From: Chamaecrista fasciculata
Taxonomy: Eukaryota; Streptophyta; Magnoliopsida; Fabales; Fabaceae
NCBI GenBank assembly: GCA_003254925.1
Contig: QANZ01042480.1
Location: 14,318-78,317 of the forward strand
Length of the DNA stretch: 64,000 nucleotides
Direction of reading: 5' to 3'
Numbering within the stretch: position 1 is the stretch's first letter; each line of letters starts with the position of its first letter. Of the stretch, positions 57,725-64,000 are shown one piece after another. The position numbers were made by a program, and so were the translations under genes. The notes under the pieces were generated by a model. That model saw only the letters and a program-made list of their open reading frames with translations. It was not told the DNA's origin and did no database searches.

Positions 57725-58526
57725 TGATAAGGAGGTTTTCCTTTTTTGGCCAAACTTGCCAAGGAGTTTTTACTCATTAGTCAATATTAGTAGAGTTTAA
57801 CTTTCTTTTTTTTTATCTTCAAGTTATCATGAATCATGATATATTATTTTATTATATTTAAAAAATAATTATATAACAAAAGACGATTTGATTTTAAAAC
57901 ATGAAATAATTAATTTCCTGAATAATAATTTTATAGATGTTCATTTTTTTTTTGTAAAAGTATTAATTTCGTCTTCAAGCTTTATATCAATTATCAATTT
58001 TGTTCTTAATGTTTTACATTTTAGTCAATTTTATCATTTGCTCCTATCATTGACAGGATTTAATATGGCTTATGATATATAATATAAAATTAATAGAAAA
58101 GAAATTCAAATCCTAACTCAGATTGAAAAACAGATGCAGTGTGTCCTTAATTTATTGAAAGAAATTAGTCAAAAAATAAAATTGACTAAAATGTGAAACA
58201 TTGGGGACGAAATCTACAACAAAAAAAGATTGGAGACCAAATTGACAATTGATGTAAAATTTAGGGACGAAATTAATACTTTTTCTTTATTTTTTTTTAA
58301 GGATTAATGGTGACGAACTGGCGCGATTCCTATCCATGACGCCACTCACCTGTCAAGATTTGAATCAGCTTCTTCTAGAAAATTTACACTTTGATAAAAA
58401 AATGTTATAACGAAAACTGAATAACAACTAAACTGCATATTCAACATATTTAGGGAAGAAAATATATCACTGAAACTTCCTATTTACATTGCTGAAATTA
58501 TATATATATATATATACACACACATT
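57725..58526. other. Spacer with one palindromic MITE
   Basis: 57954-58283 has inverted arms AAAAGTATTAATTTCGTC / GACGAAATTAATACTTTT, a MITE like 38516-38848. The rest is AT-rich with no gene. Confidence 0.55.
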
Positions 58527-58795
58527 AGGCCAAAGTCTCAATTTGGTCCCATATCATTTTTTATTGCAAATTTAGTCTCATATCTTTGAGTTAGTTGCAA
58601 AATTGGTCATATATATTTGGGTCATGTGCGGAGATAGTATCATATCTTTGCAAAAGGATCAACTAACGGTTAATCCTATTATAAAGATATAAGATCAATT
58701 TTGTAACTTGACCAAAAGATATGAGACCAAAAATGATTTGGGACCTTTTGCATAAATATGAGTAAAAAATGTAACAAAAAAAGATACATAGCCAA
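58527..58795. mobile_element. Palindromic MITE (AGGCCAAAGTCTC arms)
   Basis: Left arm GGCCAAAGTCTCAATTTGGTCC, right arm ATAGCCAAATTGAGAATT. Interior shares CAAAAGGATCAACTAACGG with 59637-60038. Ends approximate. Confidence 0.55.
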
Positions 58796-59197
58796 ATTGA
58801 GAATTAGAAAAAAAAAATATAGGACATTAAATCAATTAAACTCATTTATAAAAAAAAAAAAACCAATTAAACTCATTCTCTCATTTATATATTGCAATTA
58901 ATTATTTGATTAATAAATTCATGTTGCCTTTCTTCCACCTGTCACATTAAATCATGAGTGCGCATCTTAATTTAAGCATCTATTATTATCATTTGTGGCT
59001 TAGTGCGCATATTTATTTTAAAACATCAAAATTCGTCGTTGATTTATTGCATGTATATGTTGGAGTAATTCGCATATGATAATCTAAAATAAAAAATTGC
59101 TTTGTATATCATATCTTTGTTAAAGCACTTTTAAGGGAAGTCTCGGTGGTACTTTTAATTTTTCTTTATTATTATTAATTGTACTCTTAAAATTTAT

Positions 59198-59565
59198 AAG
59201 GTAAATTACACTTTGGTACCCTGTAGTATTCTCCATTAACACTTTGGTACCCTTTGAAGCTATTTTATAATTTTAACCAAAACAAATTTTGCAAAAATTA
59301 CATATTGACCCCAAAATTTTTTTAAAGTTTTCATTTTAGTCCCTAGATAATATGTATCTAGAGACCTATTTGTAATTTTCTGAAAAAATTTTGGGGTCAA
59401 TATGTAATTTTTGAAAAATTTGTTATGGTTAAAATTACAAAATAGCTCCAAAGGTACTAAAGTGTTAATGGAGAATACCACAGGGTACCGAAGTGTCATT
59501 TTTTAAACCACAGGGTACCAAAGTGAAATATGACCAAACCACAGGGTATCAAAGTGTAATTTAAC
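59198..59565. mobile_element. GGTAAATTACA-family MITE
   Basis: Arms GGTAAATTACACTTTGGTACC and its complement ending GTAATTTAAC; AAAATTTAT occurs on both sides (59189-59197, 59566-59574). Related to 21025-21581. Confidence 0.75.
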
Positions 59566-59636
59566 AAAATTTATATTTGTTTCAATTACACTCTAATGCC
59601 TAAGAAAAAATAATTTAGAAATACAATAAAATTTAA

Positions 59637-60038
59637 GCTAAAGTGTAAATTTGGTCTCATATCTTTTATTCAGTTCTCAATTTAGTCTCAAATCTTTTTT
59701 TGTTGCACTTTTGGTCCCATATCTTTGGATCAGGTCCCAATTTGGTCCCATATCTTTTTTTTGTTGCAGATTTGGTCTCATATCTTTAGGTTAATTGTAG
59801 AATTTGTCATATATCTTTGGGTCAGGTTTAGAAGTGATCTCATATTTTTACAAAAGAATCAACTAAGGGTTGATCCTTTTGTAAAGATATGAGACTAATT
59901 CTGCTACTTGACTAAAAGATATGAGACCAAAATTAGGACCTTTTGCAAAGATATAGGACCAAAACTGCAAAAAAAATAGTTACAGAACTAAATTGAGAAT
60001 TGAGCAAAAGATATGAGACCAAATTTACCCGTTAGCTT
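59637..60038. mobile_element. GCTAAAGTG-family MITE
   Basis: Arms GCTAAAGTGTAAATTTGGTC and GACCAAATTTACCCGTTAGC, flanked by AAAATTTA on both sides (59628-59635, 60039-60046). Confidence 0.75.
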
Positions 60039-60388
60039 AAAATTTATCTCATAATTGAAAGACATTGATAATACTTTTTTCTTATTATAATTAATCATAT
60101 GAAATAAAAAACAATATATTTTTAATTTTTGATAAATATAATGACTTTTAATTTAATCATTCAAAGATTATTATTATCAGTTTTTAGTCTTCTACAAATA
60201 ACCTTTTATGGATTGAATCTCATTTTTGTCATGAAACTATTCTTTTTTCGGTTTGGGTCTTCAAATGTTCAAGGTTATTTCATTTTAGTAGTCAAAATGT
60301 GATTCCATCTAATTTTTACAGTTATTTCTAATTTGGATAATTAAAGTGATCAATTTCTCTCTCACACAGTCATAGTAATTAGTAAGTG
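60039..60388. other. Spacer without recognised gene
   Basis: AT-rich with GGTC/GACC MITE-like phrases only. Confidence 0.35.
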
Positions 60389-61916
60389 GGCAAAAGTACT
60401 CTTGGTACCCCAACAAATTGTGTCATTTTCAGTTATACCTCCAACATTTTGTTTTTCAATTATACCCCCAACGGTTCACATTTGAGTCAATTATACCCTA
60501 GCCCCTAACTAATTACAGAATAATCTAAAATGTTTGTCATCTGTAACAATCAGGTCTTTAGAAGCTATTAACAACCCTTCTTCTCTTACCCTAAAACATC
60601 ACCACCACTCTTCATTGTTGTTGTCCACTCTGTCCTCGTTTCTGTAAACATGGTTCTTCTCGTCGTCGTCCTCAACTTCCTGGTCTCTCCTAAATTACGT
60701 CGTTCTCATCCATTTTTCTTCCCTTACGATCGTCTCTCTCACCCATCTTATCTATTTTGTCTCTCTCTCCAAAGGGGTTTTGAAGTTACTTTACTTCTCA
60801 ATTTCGACGACCATGATGGCACCGTCATCAAAGATTGTGTGTTAATGATGGGAGCTAGAACTATTGGTATTTCTACTCGATTTCTCTGTATTAGAGGTTC
60901 ACCGACGATTTTGTGTGTGGTTGTCGAAACTGTCAAAAACAGCAGGGAGAGATTTTTCGGGTTTCACAATTGTAGGGGACCAATTTGTTAAAGATGACAA
61001 ACATTCTGGATTGTTCTGTAACTAGTTAGGGACTCGTATGAAAGAAAAATCTTGAGAGAATAGAGGATTTCTAAATAATGAAAACTTAAAGACCTTAAAA
61101 CAAAATAAATGTCGGGTTAGGGTATAATTGACTCAAATGTGCAACGTTGAGGGTATAACTGAAAATAACCTCATACCTTGGGGGTAGGGGTGTTCAAAAC
61201 CGAACCAAACCGATTGAACCGAACTACACCGAACCAAACCAAACCAAACCGAACCAAAACCGACATTCAAATGGTTTGGTTTGGTTTCATTTTTCTTAAT
61301 TTTGGGCGGTTCGGTTCGGTGGCGGTTTGACACTTCACCAAACCGAACCAAACCGCAACTATGCAATTGTATATAAATAATACAATACATTATATATATA
61401 GTATTTATGCGTTCCTCCACTAGTCCACTAAAAGAAATAAACAATGAGGCTCAACCCATGAAACTATAACCTAAAGACCAAAAATAAAAATTGAAAAAGT
61501 AGCCGCATAGACATTTGACATTTCAATTCGCATTCAAAGTTCCAAACTGAAACCAGTGAAAGACCAAACCCCAACATCTATATTTCGTCTTCTCCCATTC
61601 GCATTCAAAGTCCCATTTCGTCTTCTGCTTCATAACTTAATGAACAAAATGCTGCCACTTTTTCAGATGTTATGAAATTAGTACTTTTTATATTAATTAT
61701 AAAATTAATAGTAATTAAAGGTCAAACCGCCCAAACCAAACCGCCAAAACCGCCATTATATTGGTTTGGTTTGGTTTGGTTTGATATTTTTTTTCAAACC
61801 GAACGGTTTGAGTTTTCTTCAAACCGATGCGAGCGGTTCGGTTTGAAAAACCATTTTAAACCGCCCAAACCGCCCAACGAACACCCCTACTTGGGGGTAC
61901 CAACAGTACTTTTGCC
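60389..61916. mobile_element. Mutator-type element carrying gene-like sequence and a nested hAT MITE
   Basis: Ends GGCAAAAGTACTCTTGGTACC and GGTACCAACAGTACTTTTGCC, perfect 9 bp duplication TAGTAAGTG (60380-60388, 61917-61925). Inverted arms reach to about 60560 and 60985. Between them lies a more GC-rich stretch with a 113-codon frame from ATG 60650, of unknown homology. A 705 bp hAT-type MITE sits in the right arm. Confidence 0.88.
61185..61889. mobile_element. hAT-type MITE nested in the Mutator-type element
   Basis: Termini TAGGGGTGTTC and GAACACCCCTA, perfect 8 bp duplication CTTGGGGG (61177-61184, 61890-61897). Arms are AACCGAACC and GGTTTGGTTTGG repeats. Confidence 0.92.
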
Positions 61917-61925
61917 TAGTAAGTG

Positions 61926-62453
61926 AGTTAAGAAAGAGAAAAATCTCCATCCATTGTCACAAATTAGACATGAATTTGTGGTTGACTTTTCTTTTAAAAG
62001 TAAAAAAAAATTTTTTTATCAACTCACTCATTATGACAGATGTGATAGAGAAATTGTTTATATCAACTCTCTAGGTTGAAAATAACGATGGAAATCAGAT
62101 GAAATCACATATGGAGACCAAAATGAAACAAAAAATAGTTTTGAAATTAGAATAAAACTAATCTTGTAGTTTGAGAATCAAAATGACTGTTTGACTATTT
62201 TTATTATAAAAATAAGAGACCAAAATCTCTTCTAAGTTAACTAACTGTCTACATTTAACGAAGGGAGATGGAAAAGAAATAGGACTAAAATCGCAACTTA
62301 ACGAAAGGAGATGGAGGGAATTTATGGTGGGACTAACCGTTAAATATTTTACAATGATAATTAAATCTTTTAATAAAAAGCGTAAACGTTTTTTTTAATA
62401 TTAATGACTAAAACTAATATAAAATCATTTCATGGCTTCATGCTCAAACAGCT
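61926..62453 (+). promoter_or_regulatory. Upstream region of the P450 gene
   Basis: No element ends or genes recognised; probable promoter territory of the gene at 62568. Confidence 0.4.
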
Positions 62454-62460
62454 TATATAA
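62454..62460 (+). promoter_or_regulatory. Possible TATA box of the P450 gene
   Basis: TATATAA lies 108 bp before the ATG, which would place transcription start near 62485 and give a leader of about 80 bases, a normal plant spacing. Confidence 0.5.
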
Positions 62461-62567
62461 GTTCAGTTTAGTCCTTCCAAAACCCATTTCAATCCTCCTC
62501 TTCTACTCCTACTCCTGAATCTTCTTCTCCAAGAAAGCCAAAAAAGAACACTCACATCAAAATCATC

Positions 62568-63089
62568 ATGAATATCTTCATCATAAGCTTAATAATCCCC
62601 ATTCTTCTTCTCTTCCTCTTCACCAAAATAATCAAACCTCCTTCTTCTTCATCATCATCGTCGTCGTCGTCGCAACTCCCCCCTGGTTCTCTCGGAATTC
62701 CGATCATCGGACAGAGCCTGAGCCTCCTCCGCGCGATGCGATCCAACACCGCCGAAGAATGGATCGAACAGAGAATCCGAAAATACGGACCGATTTCGAA
62801 GCTGAATCTGTTCGGAAAACCCTCGATTTTGATGTACGGAGCGACGGCGAACAAGTTTCTGTTCACGAACGAAGGCGGCGGCGTATTGTCGAATCACCAG
62901 ACGCAGTCGCTGAAGATGCTTTTGGGAGATCGGAATATGATGGAATTGAGCGGTGACGATCATAAGAGAGTGAGAAATGCGGTGGTTTCGTTCTTGAAGA
63001 GAGAGTCTCTCAGAGAGTATGTGGGGAAGATGGATGATGAAGTGAGGAACCACTTGGAGATGTATTGGGAGAGAAAGCACAAGGTCACG
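62568..63089 (+). CDS. Cytochrome P450, CYP85 clan, first exon
   Basis: 174 codons ending at a GTATGT donor (63090) in phase 0; the rest lies beyond the window. Residues 2-22 are a hydrophobic ER anchor, followed by a Ser run (about 27-36) coded by TCT/TCA/TCG repeats, then the Pro-rich hinge LPPGSLGIPIIGQSL. The stretch EQRIRKYGPISKLNLFGKPS, ATANKFLFTNEGG and LSGDDHKRVRNAVVSFL fits the CYP716/CYP728/CYP718 group of the CYP85 clan; CYP728 looks closest from memory. Members are ER-bound monooxygenases, mostly on terpenoid or steroid-like substrates, though the substrate cannot be read from this exon. The haem Cys and I-helix motifs are outside the window, so integrity is unknown. Confidence 0.85.
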
Positions 63090-63099
63090 GTATGTTTAT

Positions 63100-63406
63100 G
63101 AGTAAACTACTAAATTGGTCCCTGGATTATTGGCTCGCTGATAGATTAGTCCCCGAATTTAAGAAATTGACAAATAGGTCCCCGAATTTAAGAAATTGAC
63201 AAATAGGTCCCCGAATTTTTCTAACGAGTCAAATAGGTCATCGAATTTTTCTAACATTTGTCAAATAGGTCCTTCTGTGCATGTTATTCGGGGACCTATT
63301 TGACTAACGTTAAAAAAATTCGGGGACCTATTTGTCAATTTCCTAAATTCAGGGACCAATCTGTCAGCGAGCCAATAATCCAGTGACCAATTTGGTAGTT
63401 TACTCA
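63100..63406. mobile_element. GAGTAAACTA-family MITE at the P450 splice donor
   Basis: Ends GAGTAAACTACTAAATTGG and CCAATTTGGTAGTTTACTCA, 9 bp duplication TATGTTTAT (63091-63099, 63407-63415). The left duplication is part of the donor GTATGT. Confidence 0.88.
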
Positions 63407-63415
63407 TATGTTTAT

Positions 63416-64000
63416 TTCATTTTTAAATTTAGGTCAAAACCTCAAATTAGTCCCAAATATATGGGGTAGGTTTCAAATTGGTCTTCAATATCTTATTTGT
63501 TTTTATAATTTTTCAAATTAGTTTCAGAAATACTTACATGCTGCTATTTGACCTCATTGACAAATGGTCGCTGTTAGATAGAAAAAGAATTCTAGTGTTA
63601 ACACATTAACTTTAAAAACTGTAGAATTTTATTATTTTTATTAGGTTAAGCTGTTTTTTTTTGTCTCATAAATTTTTCTCAAGTCTCAATTTGGTCCCAT
63701 AATTTTTTTGTTGCACTTTTGGTCTCATATCTTTTGCTCATGTTGTAGATTTGGTCATGTGTTGCACTTTTGGTCTTATATTTTTGGATCAAGTTGCAAA
63801 ATTGATCCATATCTTTTGCTGGGGTTGCAAAATTGGTCTCATATTTGTGGGTCAGATATAGAATTAGACTCATATCATTAGGTCAGGAACATAATTAGTT
63901 TCATATATTTCATATCTTTGGGTCAGATGAGACTGACAGTTGAACTTTTTGCAAAAATATAAGACCAGTTCTGTAACTTGACCAAAAGAATTTGGGAAGT
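63416..64000. other. P450 intron 1, with start of another MITE
   Basis: Contains GGTCC-type MITE arms from about 63645 (CTCAATTTGGTCCCATAA, TTGCACTTTTGGTC) that resemble 59637-60038. The matching right end lies beyond the window. No exon seen. Confidence 0.5.

Noticed and set aside
62552..63080. Minus-strand frames across the P450 exon
   Set aside because: Shadows of the real plus-strand exon, caused by TCT/TCG repeats and purine-rich coding.

Overview
This window is AT-rich nuclear DNA from a flowering plant, probably a eudicot. The evidence is spliced genes of plant-only families (type-B response regulators, a TIR-NBS-LRR receptor, a CYP85-clan P450), plant SINEs, and dense MITE and LTR-retroelement insertions. 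I cannot name the genus from sequence alone. It holds few genes, and much of what lies between them is identifiable mobile DNA.

Region 1 to 23.5 kb is a tandem array of a shortened type-B response-regulator-like gene. There are three five-exon copies (4839-6709, 12442-14594, 18008-19903) with open, phase-consistent exons, and a fourth copy surviving only as a 3' relic (about 22345-22990). The encoded proteins of 318-328 residues keep a receiver-like fold region and a GARP (Myb-like) DNA-binding region. They have lost the phospho-accepting Asp, part of the acidic pocket and the conserved Lys, and they end shortly after the GARP domain. Flanks are duplicated too. Single ambiguous bases at 3586 and 7847 bracket copy 1 and look like contig joins, so copy number and order here need checking. 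A 2.0 kb probable solo LTR, SINEs, hAT-type and Mutator-type MITEs and a peroxidase gene scrap lie between the copies.

Region 24.0 to 28.1 kb (minus strand) is a compact three-exon TMEM14/FAX-like membrane protein gene of 119 codons, probably intact. Region 28.5 to 32.5 kb is transposon debris, with several elements whose target-site duplications can be read exactly.

Region 32.6 to 42.4 kb (minus strand) is a seven-exon TIR-NBS-LRR-C-JID gene whose last exons add a coiled-coil extension of about 290 residues. Its TIR exon has one in-frame TGA at codon 89 where the family usually has Cys. The other exons join in frame. Every long intron carries MITEs.

Region 42.6 to 51.1 kb has a duplicated stretch upstream of the TNL, a 2.9 kb element with about 190 bp inverted ends, a SINE, and a broken C-terminal exon of an F-box/FBD protein. 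Region 51.17 to 56.53 kb is a complete-length but coding-dead Ty1/copia element on the minus strand with a 5 bp target duplication. Region 57 to 62 kb is a run of palindromic MITEs, two of them compound. A cytochrome P450 gene starts at 62568 and runs off the right edge; a MITE sits one base inside its first splice donor.

Functionally, the immune receptor, the decayed two-component regulators and the P450 share no evident pathway. The unifying theme is local duplication followed by transposon insertion.
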